Source: Bog-159 sp963818855
GTDB taxonomy: Bacteria > Acidobacteriota > Terriglobia > Bryobacterales > Bryobacteraceae
Length of the DNA: 64,000 nucleotides
Assembly: GCA_963818855.1 (NCBI GenBank)
Contig: CAWFUH010000002.1
Location: forward strand, 124,001 to 188,000
Reading direction: 5' to 3'
Under the pieces are notes generated by a model that worked only from the letters and a program-made list of their open reading frames with translations, made no database searches and was not told the DNA's origin. A program made the translations under genes and the position numbers. Of the stretch, positions 37,352-46,092 are shown one piece after another (positions within the stretch are counted from its first letter, which is position 1; each line of letters starts with the position of its first letter).

Positions 37352-39158
37352 CCTAGATTATGCACACGGCGGGCCTTCCGAGCGCCGGCCGCGCTTGGTT
37401 GATGTCATCCAGAAGTGAGTAGGTCAGTTCGATTTCCGCTAGTTCATCGTCCTCCCGAGAATCCAGTCCCGCCAAGGCCCGCTCCGAAGTTACGTGCTTC
37501 GTTGAGCTTGCCGCCAGTGCATAAGTTTCTATGCACGGCGCGCGGAGACCCGGCGGCAAGTCTGTTCAGCGCAGGGCTGGCAGCATCACTGGTGCGTATC
37601 TCCCGGCGCGCGGCGCAATCTTTCGCAAACGATCCATCAACCGTTCGAACACGCCCTTCTCCTCGTAGTGATCGCTGTAGCTCACTCCAGTGCGCCCGGC
37701 GTGACGCCAGATCTTGGCGGCCACAAACAGGAACCGAAGCCGCGCGGTCGCCAGTGTCGCGTGTCTCAGTTCCGTGGCGTCCGCCTGCGGCTCGCGGTTG
37801 AACAGCATCAGCCAGCAGTTCAGGTTGTACGCCAGCATGGCCAGTTGGAAGTGATTGCCGTTCACATCAAAGCGGTGGGACGGATGCGCCGCCAGCCCGG
37901 CATCGTTGTTAGCCTCTTTGATCAGGTTTTCGGCGCCCCCGCGCTGGCCATAAAACCAGACCACGAAATAGATCGGATCGCTCATGTCGGTCACGAAGAC
38001 CCGGTACTTGTACTGGCTGGTTTCGAACCACTGGTATTGCTCGGTTTCCTCGGCTTCCAGTTCTGCGCGTGGCTTTTGCTGGCGTAGGGCCACGAACCGA
38101 TACGACTTGTTCCATCCGTCTGGCTGGTAACGGAATTCGCATTCCGCGTCGGCATCGGTTTTGGGCGAAGGCTTCCACTGGGCTTGGCGTAGTTCTTCGA
38201 CCAACCGGGACGTCTTGCGTGCACAAATCACAAACCGGGAGTCAATTCCTTCATACGCCTCGACGGCTTCCCGGCAGTAAAAACCCGAATCGGCCCGGCC
38301 ATAGATCTGCTTCACGCTGGGCGGCAGCGCCGCCCGGACATTCCGCAGATGATCGTGGATCTGTTTGCCGGTAGGGCGGTCGCCATTGCGCAATTCGCCC
38401 CACACGTATTCTCGCGTCTCGGCGAGGAATGTCAGAATTGGTTGATAGCTCTTCTTGCCTTTGTGCTGCGGGTTGTAGCCTTTGCGTCCGCCCATTTGTT
38501 GGCCATACAGCGTGTGCACCGTCGTGTCGGTGTCGATGGTGACGACCTCCAGTTTCACGTTGGCGGCCTCCCAGACTCGTTCGCGCATGGTCCGCATGAT
38601 GACCAGCATCTGCCGGGCGACATTGCGATGCAGCGCGTTGACGAATCTCCAGAAGGTGGACTGCACCGGCAACTTGGTGACTTTGAGAATGCCCGTCAGG
38701 ATGGGGTCGCGGGCGATGAAGCGCAACTGGTTCAGCCGTGCAAAGCCGATGTAGAGGCCAAGCACGATACCCAGCACGAAACGGTACAGGTCCATGGCAC
38801 GGGGAATCCGGTTCGAGGTCACCGTCTGTTCCACCAGGGACTGGAATCCGAGTTTCTCCAGCATGGTGATCACCGGCAGTAGCCCGCCGTAGGGAGTCAG
38901 ATTCTTGCCGTTGAAGTCATACGGCGTGCAAGCATTGATTTTATTGGGCTCCGGAGCAACATCACGTACCCCTTGCTTGGAGGGCCTTCGGCCGCTATTC
39001 TGTTCTTGTTCGTTAACCATTTGGGTGGCTTCTGAGAATCGGTCCGCGAAGCTGCGAACTCCGCGGACCTACTGTTTTAACGCAGGATTCTCAGGAGTCC
39101 CAAATGGCATCACGCCTCAGATGGGCAGTGCCGACTCAGGCTCTGTGCATAATCCAGG
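37352..39158 (-). mobile_element. IS1380-family insertion sequence in istB
   Basis: 1807 bp. Terminal inverted repeats are CCTAGATTATGCACA (37352-37366) and, at 39144-39158, the reverse complement of CCTGGATTATGCACA, differing at one position. TGGAA flanks both sides (37347-37351 and 39159-39163), consistent with a short target duplication. One transposase gene fills it. Excision with one TGGAA copy restores istB in frame. Confidence 0.85.
37566..39020 (-). CDS. IS1380-family transposase
   Basis: 484 residues. DDE (RNase H-like) transposase: catalytic region around LEVVTIDTDTTVHTLYG, then QIYGRADSGFYCREAVEAYE, and the acidic residue region FYGQRGGAENLIKEAN (Y-REK-like). Full length, no frameshift, so this is the copy in the module most likely to be active. 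Confidence 0.88.
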   Translation of the reverse strand: MVNEQEQNSGRRPSKQGVRDVAPEPNKINACTPYDFNGKNLTPYGGLLPVITMLEKLGFQSLVEQTVTSNRIPRAMDLYRFVLGIVLGLYIGFARLNQLRFIARDPILTGILKVTKLPVQSTFWRFVNALHRNVARQMLVIMRTMRERVWEAANVKLEVVTIDTDTTVHTLYGQQMGGRKGYNPQHKGKKSYQPILTFLAETREYVWGELRNGDRPTGKQIHDHLRNVRAALPPSVKQIYGRADSGFYCREAVEAYEGIDSRFVICARKTSRLVEELRQAQWKPSPKTDADAECEFRYQPDGWNKSYRFVALRQQKPRAELEAEETEQYQWFETSQYKYRVFVTDMSDPIYFVVWFYGQRGGAENLIKEANNDAGLAAHPSHRFDVNGNHFQLAMLAYNLNCWLMLFNREPQADATELRHATLATARLRFLFVAAKIWRHAGRTGVSYSDHYEEKGVFERLMDRLRKIAPRAGRYAPVMLPALR

Positions 39159-39163
39159 TGGAA

Positions 39164-39241
39164 GCGCTGCTGAGTCGCCTGCGACACTACTGCCACACGG
39201 TGACGATCGACGGTCCGTCGCTACGCGATCTGCAAGGTTGA
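39164..39241 (+). pseudogene. istB: IstB C-terminal fragment after the IS1380 insertion
   Basis: 25 codons (ALLSRLRHYCHTVTIDGPSL...) ending at TGA 39239-39241. They follow on directly from MVE at 37351, once IS1380 and one TGGAA copy are removed. Confidence 0.82.
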
Positions 39242-39252
39242 GGGGCACCCAA

Positions 39253-39585
39253 GTGGACGACAACCGCGGCCAGGAAGAATATGTCCGTCAAGTCCTGGAG
39301 GCGTATCGCAAAACGCCGGGTACGATGGGAGCCGTCCGCCGACCGGACCGGATGGTGGCCGCGCAACTCTATCAACGTGGCGTGGCTCTGAGCGTCATCG
39401 AAAACGCGTTGGTTCTCGCGGCGGTACGTCGCCTGATCCGGCCCGCCCATACGCCGCCGTTGGGCACCGTTCGTTCGCTGGCTTACTTCCTGCCAGTGAT
39501 CGAGGAGGTGCTCGACTTGAAGGTCAGTCCCGGCTACTTCCAATATCTGCGCCACACGCTCGCACGCATCGCCCCGATACGGTAG
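39253..39585 (+). CDS. Small passenger protein downstream of istB
   Basis: 110 residues from GTG 39253, 11 bases after the istB stop. Helical, with GQEEYVRQVLEAYRKTPGT and LAYFLPVIEEVLDLKVSPGY. The region QLYQRGVALSVIENALVLAA resembles replication-helper or HTH-type proteins, but I cannot assign a family. Its position suggests it belongs to the IS21-like module. An in-frame start further upstream would lie inside IS1380 and is discounted. Confidence 0.6.
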   Translation: MDDNRGQEEYVRQVLEAYRKTPGTMGAVRRPDRMVAAQLYQRGVALSVIENALVLAAVRRLIRPAHTPPLGTVRSLAYFLPVIEEVLDLKVSPGYFQYLRHTLARIAPIR

Positions 39586-39617
39586 CGCTGCCGATGCATT
39601 GTTATCAACGGCACCAT

Positions 39618-39726
39618 GCGCGCCTTCGGCGCGGATAATGGAAACGCGCCCCGCACGCCTTCGGCGTGGATGATATTGCCTGACCCTCTCTTCCCCCAAG
39701 CAGCACGCCTTCGGCGCGGATGATGG
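39618..39726. repeat. Three short hairpin repeats (CGCCTTCGGCG core)
   Basis: GCGCCTTCGGCGCGGATAATGG (39620-39641), GCACGCCTTCGGCGTGGATGAT (39653-39674) and a third copy at 39703-39726 share a CGCC-TTC-GGCG hairpin followed by GGATRAT. Spacings are 35 and 50 bases. They lie just beyond the last gene of the IS21-like module and could be subterminal binding sites of that element or an independent REP-like cluster. Confidence 0.6.
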
Positions 39727-39816
39727 CCGTCCGCATCTCGTTTCCGATCTCGGTCCCGTTCTCGGAGTGGGTCACTTCAGCCGAGCACTGCTGGATCACT
39801 CTTGCCGCGCGCCGAA

Positions 39817-40361
39817 GTCCACCACGAATTCCTGCGGAGAGCCCTAATGGCTCTGCGCAAGAATTCGGGAAAGTGGGCAATTGGCGGGGACTTGAGCGTT
39901 TTACCTTCCTGGGATTGTCCGCGTCATGGCCGATCCTGAGGAACGACGCTCTGCGGTGAGGTCTGCTGAGTTCTGGGGCCTTTGAGAGTGTCGGGCCGTT
40001 GGTCCTTGGGCGTTCGTATGCGAGTCGAAAATGAGCGTAACCGTTGATTTCACTGGGTATTGTGCGACCGCTTTTGTGGAGCGGTACCGCCCGGGTGGCC
40101 ATAGCATCCGGCCGCGAAGTGTTGGGACAGACCGTATATCGGACGGAGGTAGACGCCGGCTCGTATTAGGCGCAGCCTGAAAACGGAGAAATTGGGCGCC
40201 GCTCGTTAGGCGCAAGCGGTGGACTCCAAGACTCACCGAAACGCCCATGAATAGTGGCGACGACACACATCCGAAGCCGACGAACCTTGACCAAGCCAGC
40301 GGGCCCAAATCACCGAACCCAATGAAAATGGGGTCCACCACGAATTCCTGCGGAGAGCCCT
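39817..40361. repeat. 29-bp direct repeats flanking 487 bp
   Basis: The 29 bases at 39817-39845 (starting GTCCACCACGAATTCC, ending GAGAGCCCT) recur exactly at 40333-40361. The 487 bases between show no recognisable gene. Either the footprint of an insertion/recombination event or two copies of an IS end. Confidence 0.65.
39846..40332. other. Non-coding or degenerate stretch between the direct repeats
   Basis: Stretch with open frames up to ~146 codons on the minus strand, but none with a recognisable domain or clear ribosome site. Nothing further can be said. Confidence 0.4.
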
Positions 40362-40510
40362 CAATACTAACTCACTACTAGCTTCGAATGTGATGCGTCT
40401 CTTGTTTTTTGCATATTGCCACTCTATTGCGTTTGTTACTAATCAAGTCAACGCCACTTAATTCGGTAAGTGGCGACTACATTGTCAGATTAGCATCGAA
40501 CTGCTATCTG

Positions 40511-40790
40511 TCAAGCGGCGATGGCTTCTAGTCGTTTGGCTTGATCGACAAGCCAACGGATTAGCTGTTTCGGCTTTGAACATTCTGGGAAGGCAACCTG
40601 ACCGGCTTCTCTTCATCGGTAATGGTAGCGAGGTGTGAGATTGGGGTGAGCTACAACTCTGAGGCCGAACGGAAACCGAGAACCGCTGAGCATGTGGAAT
40701 TCGGAAAGAGGAGATGTTGCAGTTCAAACGTGGTTGCTCGAATAGTTCCCGTTGCCCTTCCAGCCTGGTCTGTACCTTAAATTCCTGCTT
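40511..40790 (-). pseudogene. Gene remnant of unknown family
   Basis: A minus-strand frame ends with a plausible natural C-terminus (FPECSKPKQLIRWLVDQAKR ... AIAA, stop at 40511-40513), but upstream it meets a stop. A neighbouring frame carries LTPISHLATITDEEKP, suggesting one or more frameshifts. No family recognised. Confidence 0.35.
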
Positions 40791-40907
40791 CACCCAGGTC
40801 GTCCGGTGTGATTGTCATACGCCCGGTGTGCCGAACGAGCCGCAGAAGCCACCTATTACATCGATGTGATGCGTGGCGGGATCATTATTGTCGGTGGCGG
40901 CGAAAAA

Positions 40908-41136
40908 GGGTACCATTTTGGCGGCGAAGTGGCCCCCTACTCTGTAGGCCGTTCGGCATGAGCCTTTCCCTCTTGTCCAGAAGGTGTTGTCAGAACGGCC
41001 CGGAGCCGTCAAGGGCGCGCCGTTGTTGGGCGCGGCGCAGCGAACCCTTGACGGCGAGGACCGTTCTGAGATGATCGGTGAAGAGGGAAAGGCGGGGCGA
41101 AAGGTTGGCGAAACGTGGGCCGCCAAAATGGTACCC
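40908..41136. repeat. MITE-like foldback element
   Basis: Nested inverted repeats in the same order on both arms: GGGTACCATTTTGGCGGC (40908-40925) with GCCGCCAAAATGGTACCC (41119-41136), exact; GCCTTTCCCTCTT (40962-40974) with its complement at 41081-41093, exact; and a ~24-bp imperfect pair (40990-41014 and 41045-41068, both including GCCGTCAAGGG). The whole 229 bases can fold on itself with a ~30-base centre. No coding capacity. Looks like a non-autonomous derivative of a larger transposon. Confidence 0.7.
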
Positions 41137-41726
41137 TCGCCCACCGCCTCTAACACATTATGGGAATTTTGGTTTGGAACCTACGCAGCAGTCCAGATCG
41201 TCACGAGGGTGAGAACTCGGCCCGATCTAACCGAGCGCCGTCACAGCCCGCCAAAACGCCAGAAACGATATTTCATTGCCAGACGGTGGACGCCGACGCC
41301 GTGCTTCGCCGGTTGGCCGTGATCCGGGCAGACGCCAAAGAAGTGCGGGACAGCGCCAGAACGCCACGCACGCTTCAGACCGGTACAGGCGTGAAACTAC
41401 AGCCGCCGCCAGGAAAATCTGCGAAGGTTTCACCGGGTCACATAGAATCCGTGTCCCAGTCGGATTTCTCAGCGTACCCCGGCGACACGGCCAGCGATTC
41501 GAAGCAGTCTGTCGAGGACTAACCAACGAGCCGAGAGTCCAGCTTGAGAGGCGCACCGGGCGCACCACCTCCACGCCAGACGGCAAGGAACCCGGTGAAG
41601 TGACCCATGCGCCACCATCAACGGCTATCGATGGGGCAGAATGATGCGGACAACGCACCAGCGTCCCACAATCGAGATCACAACAAGACTGGCCCTTTGT
41701 GTGCTAGGGAATGCGCGGTGAGTGAA
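41137..41726. other. Stretch without a recognised gene
   Basis: One plus-strand frame (41160-41522, 120 codons) has a fairly natural stretch (TVDADAVLRRLAVIRADAKE) but no ribosome site, known domain or neighbour to support it. Left unassigned. Confidence 0.4.
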
Positions 41727-42008
41727 TCATGAGCAAACCGGTTGATATAAGCACAAATGGCGTGGCGGTTGTGGGCAGTCAGATGCCCTAAAGACCCAGA
41801 GGCGCACAACCCGGACCATCCTGTCGGGAATGTTCCGCTCGAATAAGCGCCCGATGAACCCCTTTTTCGGCGCCCGCCAATCGTACATCGGCGGCAAGAT
41901 GGTCGTTCTGCCCGACATGCCCCGTTTCCCGGCAGCGCAATCATGCAACGCTTTGAGGAGGTCGTGGGAGAATTGCGGTTCGAGCGTGCTGAGCTTGATA
42001 TCATCCAT
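41727..42008 (-). CDS. Small hypothetical protein
   Basis: 93 residues from ATG 42008 (MDDIKLSTLEPQFSHDLLKA, then CAAGKRGMSGRTTILPPMYDW). Composition is natural for the first ~70 residues and less so at the end, so the 3' part may be altered. No family recognised. Could be a relic in this degenerate zone. Confidence 0.35.
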   Translation of the reverse strand: MDDIKLSTLEPQFSHDLLKALHDCAAGKRGMSGRTTILPPMYDWRAPKKGFIGRLFERNIPDRMVRVVRLWVFRASDCPQPPRHLCLYQPVCS

Positions 42009-42317
42009 AGGGGGTCCTGCTGGTGTCTGGAAACGATGGCCCGAAGAAGAAATGGAGACCCTGGAAATTCTTTATTCCAGCATCTATTTCGTATGTCAAA
42101 TGAGGCATAACGAGCACAGCAGGCCCGTCGTATCGGGTTTGCTAATAACCCCATGCGAATGTAAACATCCCAAGGGGTTTCGGAAGAAGGATTGACCGTT
42201 GACGTGCCCTGATAGCAGGCGAATGGACGCCGTTTGCCAATCTCCCCGCACGAGTTGCATGTGGTCGCATGGAGATCTTCGATTCCTAAATCTCGGCGCC
42301 CCAAGTAGACCCCATTC
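42009..42317. other. Stretch without a recognised gene
   Basis: About 310 bases. Nothing recognisable on either strand; frames are short or compositionally unnatural. Confidence 0.4.
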
Positions 42318-42717
42318 TCAATCCCAACATGGCCGACCCTTCCGCACAAGCCATTTCAGAACCCGCCATTGAAACCGAATGTCGATCTCCGTCGCTGGCT
42401 TTGGATCATTTATAGCGGACATTTTGACTCCAGTCTTCGGAATCATGCGGTATTGAGCATCGACATCATCTTTCGAAAACCCTGCAAATCGCCCACCGCT
42501 CCGTCTTGCAGTGCGCCTGAAACGAAATGCCGACGTAACGGGCGGTACCGCTCTCGTATTCCGCCTTTGCGTGACCGGTGCGCTCGGACGCATCGCCCTT
42601 CCAGAAGAAGTAGCGCAAACGCCAAAATACAACGTCATTGGGCGTCAGCCAGAGGAGATTCGGCGGATAGTCCTGGTGAAACAAGAAACGCTCGGAATCT
42701 CGTCGCTGCCGTCTCAA
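42318..42717 (-). pseudogene. Broken gene of unknown function (three frames)
   Basis: Minus-strand coding-like segments follow each other in different frames: FETAATRFRAFLVSPG; DVVFWRLRYFFWKGDASER with VGISFQAHCKTERWAICRVF; and DDVDAQYRMIPKTGVKM to ...KWLVRKGRPCWD, stop at 42318. This needs at least two frameshifts. The pattern suggests a once-intact ~130-residue protein; family unknown (immunity-protein-like proteins have similar size and look, but this is not established). Confidence 0.4.
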
Positions 42718-42729
42718 ATGATTCCACGG

Positions 42730-42970
42730 CTACCATTCCTCGGGCACGTCAAGCGTTGTCCATTCTTCCCGCTCAACGCCAAACTCCCACTCGGTCTTGA
42801 TGTACGGCATCGTCGGGAGTTTCGTGCCACGCATCTGCCGCCAGTCGATCGGCGCAGATGTGGAACAGATAGCAACTCTTCTCGCCGGGATAGGCGGCGA
42901 TTGCCAACTCGACGAATGGTGGGAATGCCCGGTAGCCCTTTGCATCGGAAATAGTGTTTCGTCAAGCTGG
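42730..42970 (-). pseudogene. Broken small gene of unknown function
   Basis: One frame gives KGYRAFPPFVELAIAAYPGE, then KSCYLFHICADRLAADAWHE; a second gives TEWEFGVEREEWTTLDVPEE and a stop at 42730. Joined by one frameshift they form a ~75-residue protein. It lies directly upstream of the broken gene at 42318-42717 in the same direction, so the pair was probably an operon. Confidence 0.4.
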
Positions 42971-43065
42971 CATGATGGTGAGGACCGTGAGATTTCGGCA
43001 AGCGTGCGTGACTACCGGTAGCCCGGGCTGGTAAGTTCAGTCAGGTGCCGAGGAGCATCTGATTT

Positions 43066-43440
43066 TTGAACCGGAAAAGTACAGCACCGATCCCTGAAGC
43101 GATCGCACAACTGCAACGGCAATTAGATCAGTTTCGCAGCACCCAGCCGCGGCGGACCAAGCTGGCAGAGCCACTGTGGCAAGCTGCAGTCGAACTGGCC
43201 CGGGAGTATGGCATACATTCGGTCGCACACCCGTTGCGGCTGGACTATATGGGGCTGAAGAAACGGCTTGGCGGAAATTCCGACTGTCGGTGGCGAGGCA
43301 ACTAAGCCGACATTCGTTGAACTAACCGCGCCACAGACGGCCGCGCAGCATGCATGCGCTATCGATTTCGAATGCCCAAGTGGACACAAAATACCCATCC
43401 AGTGGAAGGCATCGACGCCGCCCGATTGGGCCAGTCTACC
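43066..43440 (+). pseudogene. IS66-family accessory protein (Orf1/TnpA-like), frameshifted
   Basis: The first frame encodes LAEPLWQAAVELAREYGIHS and LRLDYMGLKKRLGG; the second continues KPTFVELTAPQTA ... GHKIPIQWKASTPPDWASL. Together these match the small accessory protein that precedes tnpB in IS66 elements. The shift is near 43265-43300 (one extra base). The end runs straight into the tnpB frame with no stop. Confidence 0.65.
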
Positions 43441-43465
43441 TGCGGGCTTGGCGGGAGATGGCAGG

Positions 43466-43669
43466 ATGATTCAGATCGCGGCGCAGATACGGATTCTGGT
43501 GGCGGTGGAGGCGATTGACGGGCGAAAAGGCATCGATGCCATCGCCCAGCTATGCCGCGAGAAACTGAACACAGATCCATTTTCCGGCTTCCTGTTCATC
43601 TTCCGCACGCGGCGGGGCACCGCCATTCGAGTGTCACAGTTCGACGGGCAGGGGTTTTGGCTAGCGACC
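43466..43669 (+). pseudogene. IS66 TnpB, N-terminal part (split by the serine-recombinase element)
   Basis: From ATG 43466: MIQIAAQIRILVAVEAIDGR, KGIDAIAQLCREKLNTDPFS, GFLFIFRTRRGTAIRV, ending QGFWLAT at the insertion point. This is the conserved N-terminal two-thirds of IS66 Orf2/TnpB. The rest is at 47043-47186. Confidence 0.82.
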
Positions 43670-43681
43670 AACTAATGCTCT

Positions 43682-45802
43682 TCATACTACACCTCTTTCG
43701 TTTGGAGTGGCGGGTCTTGACGCCATGGCTGATTTGACGGCCGGCGATCGATCAACGAGCCGGTCCCAGCGGCTGGAATGCTTAACAGGCATGTTCGGAT
43801 CTGGCAGTTCGTACAGCCAGGCGTGGCCATTGTACGCATGCCTGGTAACAAGTCCGTATTTTGCCCAGCGGACGACTGTTTCCTCGTGGATGCCAAGGCG
43901 CGCGGCCGCCTCGCTCTTGGTCAGCATTCCGCGATCGCGAAGTCGATCGCAGCGAAGCCGTAGATTGTATTCGTGGACCAGATACGCAACGCGCAGGGCG
44001 GTGAAGCGAGCATCGCTCCGGCCTGGTCGAGCCGACCCGCCAGGGTGAAGTCCTTGTTCGTTGAGAATGTCCGCGATTTCAGAGTAGGTGTGGTCATCGA
44101 GAAGTTTGTCGACTAACTCGACGACTTCGGAAGGCGTCTGGATTTGTTGCGCGGATGATTTGGGGTTCAGCGTTGTGAGCGTTTCAGTCTTGCCACCTTT
44201 GAATCGCACGTGGATTCGCGTAACGCGTTCTGCCCGGATCTTAATCAGCGTGGCATCCTCGATGATGTAGTCGAGCAGCCGCTTGCGTTCGCGGTTCGGC
44301 GTGCCCGCATCATCCCAGAGCTTCCGGAAATCCGCCGTCATGGCCACTAACCGCTGGCGGACCGCATCGTCAACGATGAGTTGGTCCCGCTGTCGCGCGT
44401 GCTCTCGCTCCTCGCGCGCCTTGGCCAGCGCGCGTAGCCTATTGTTCCATTCGCTCTCTAGGGTGTCGGCGACGAGACGGTTATTCGGATCAACCAGCAT
44501 AAATCGGCGCTGCGCGAGGTCAGCTTCGATCTGAGCTCGCTGAACGGCGCGGCAGCGCAACTGATCGGCCTCCTCGTACCGAGCCTCGATCTCTCGCCGG
44601 ATTTCCAGAGCCAGTTCGACAGCTGCGGGAGTCATGCTCTCGGTCACGAGCGTTCCAATGGCCTGATCAATAGGCTTTGCTGAGATCGACTGGCAGTTCG
44701 GCTCGCCACGACTGGTGTGCCCGCGGTCGCAGACATACCAGGCCTCCTGCCTGCCCCGGCGGGTCACATATCGGACACGGAAGTGCCTTCCACAACGACC
44801 GCATACGGCCCGTCCTTGCAATAGAGCCGCGCCTTCTCGCGGCGGCGATGCACGCGCCACTTCGTATGGACGACCGTTAGTCTCGAGGATCTTCAGGTTC
44901 TCCTGAAAACACTCCCAACCGATGTACCCGGGATGCGCGTTTGGAATGCAAGCGAGCCAGTCATCCTGCTCGCGTTTTCGCTGGATTGTCTTCTTGCCAT
45001 CAGCGGCGCGCCGATATCGCCGACGTCCGTACACATACGCGCCCGCATATCGCGGATTGTTCAGTGTGCGCATCGCCGCCGATGCCGTCAGCGGCCGAAA
45101 AACAGTCCTGTCGCCGATGCGGAGTCGGGATGGGAAAACAAGGCCCTCCGTCCGAAACACTTTCACCGTCTGGCTTGCCGAGCCAACGCGCGAGAAGGTT
45201 TCGAAGAAATAAGTGATAGCCTCCCGGACCTGTGCGTCGGGATCAAGGACCACGTTGCCAACGTCGTCGTAGACGAAGCCTGTGGGTAACGGGCAACGAT
45301 ACTCGCCGCGGCGCACTTTGTTGAGGATGCCGCCGCGCAATCTGGCTTTGAGGACATGCAGCTCAGCTTCACTCATGGTTCCTTTGAGCCCAAGTAGGAG
45401 CCGGTCGTTGAAGCTCGCAGGATCGTAGACGCCGTCCTCGTCGAGGATCAATGTGTCGGTGAGCGCGCAGATCTCCAGCAGCCGATGCCAGTCGGCATTG
45501 TTTCTTGCCAAGCGGGAGACCTCAAGGCCCATCACGATGCCGGCATGCCCCATGCCTACATCAGTGACCAGCTGCTGAAAGCCTTTCCGCCAGGCTGCTG
45601 ACGCGCCGGACTCACCCTGGTCGTTGTCGATGACGATAATCTGTTCCTCTCGCCAGCCGAGCGCGACGGCGCGACTACGCAGTGCGTATTGACGTTTGGT
45701 GCTCTCGACATTCTCCAGGACCTGCCGCATGGATGACTGCCGGATGTACAGATATGCGCTGCGCTCGAGATGGTGAGCCTGAACTTTGAGTGACTCATTC
45801 AT
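43682..45802 (-). CDS. Large serine recombinase
   Basis: 706 residues from ATG 45802. N-terminal resolvase domain with YLYIRQSS (catalytic Ser) and GLEVSRLARNNADWHRLLEI. The recombinase domain includes PTGFVYDDVGNVVLD and TLNNPRYAGAYVYGRRRYRR. A zinc ribbon follows (LLQGRAVCGRCGRHFRVRYV, then CDRGHTSRGEPNCQS), then a long helical region, and finally a MerR-like HTH (LTKSEAAARLGIHEETVVRW). Full length. It overlaps the upstream 97-residue gene by 4 bases (ATGA). Confidence 0.9.
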   Translation of the reverse strand: MNESLKVQAHHLERSAYLYIRQSSMRQVLENVESTKRQYALRSRAVALGWREEQIIVIDNDQGESGASAAWRKGFQQLVTDVGMGHAGIVMGLEVSRLARNNADWHRLLEICALTDTLILDEDGVYDPASFNDRLLLGLKGTMSEAELHVLKARLRGGILNKVRRGEYRCPLPTGFVYDDVGNVVLDPDAQVREAITYFFETFSRVGSASQTVKVFRTEGLVFPSRLRIGDRTVFRPLTASAAMRTLNNPRYAGAYVYGRRRYRRAADGKKTIQRKREQDDWLACIPNAHPGYIGWECFQENLKILETNGRPYEVARASPPREGAALLQGRAVCGRCGRHFRVRYVTRRGRQEAWYVCDRGHTSRGEPNCQSISAKPIDQAIGTLVTESMTPAAVELALEIRREIEARYEEADQLRCRAVQRAQIEADLAQRRFMLVDPNNRLVADTLESEWNNRLRALAKAREEREHARQRDQLIVDDAVRQRLVAMTADFRKLWDDAGTPNRERKRLLDYIIEDATLIKIRAERVTRIHVRFKGGKTETLTTLNPKSSAQQIQTPSEVVELVDKLLDDHTYSEIADILNEQGLHPGGSARPGRSDARFTALRVAYLVHEYNLRLRCDRLRDRGMLTKSEAAARLGIHEETVVRWAKYGLVTRHAYNGHAWLYELPDPNMPVKHSSRWDRLVDRSPAVKSAMASRPATPNERGVV

Positions 45803-46092
45803 AGTGTTGCTCCTTGGTAGGTGGTCCTGATTGCCATGGCTGCAAAGATGTAAATGACGGTTCTGTATTCCTCTGGCGCCTTCCGGCTGGATGGCCCGGG
45901 ACCAGCTGGCGGCTGGCATGAACTCATGCTGACCACGGCGCGCGCCCATCCCCACATGCCCCGACGCAGGAAGAGCATCAGCCCGCATCGGGCTTCAACT
46001 GGCAACGCGTCGCCGAGAGCAGCCCTGCGCATAGTCTCGTATTGCGTTACGACGGTAGATCGCTCGGCCGGATCGCTCTTTGGATTGGTCAT
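45799..46092 (-). CDS. Small protein between HTH gene and recombinase
   Basis: 97 residues from ATG 46092, coupled by ATGA overlaps to the HTH gene upstream and the recombinase downstream. N-terminal half helical (VVTQYETMRRAALGDALPVE, RCGLMLFLRRGMWGWARAV). No family recognised; the coupling indicates a role in the recombinase system. Confidence 0.65.
   Translation of the reverse strand: MTNPKSDPAERSTVVTQYETMRRAALGDALPVEARCGLMLFLRRGMWGWARAVVSMSSCQPPAGPGPSSRKAPEEYRTVIYIFAAMAIRTTYQGATL

Larger units (their letters stand above)
30556..39585 (+). mobile_element. IS21-like composite element: zinc-motif protein, ParB-like, IstA, IstB, small ORF; interrupted twice
   Basis: All five genes are colinear and closely spaced. 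The IstA/IstB pair defines the IS21 family; the ParB-like protein upstream is unusual. A RIT element (32581-36008) splits istA, and an IS1380-family element (37352-39158) splits istB. Without the insertions the unit would be about 3.8 kb. I could not find convincing outer terminal inverted repeats, so the true ends are unknown. Confidence 0.7.

Noticed and set aside
32604..39152. DnaA-box-like motifs as a replication origin
   Set aside because: All four copies are in transposon ends and no dnaA, rep gene or AT-rich unwinding region is nearby.
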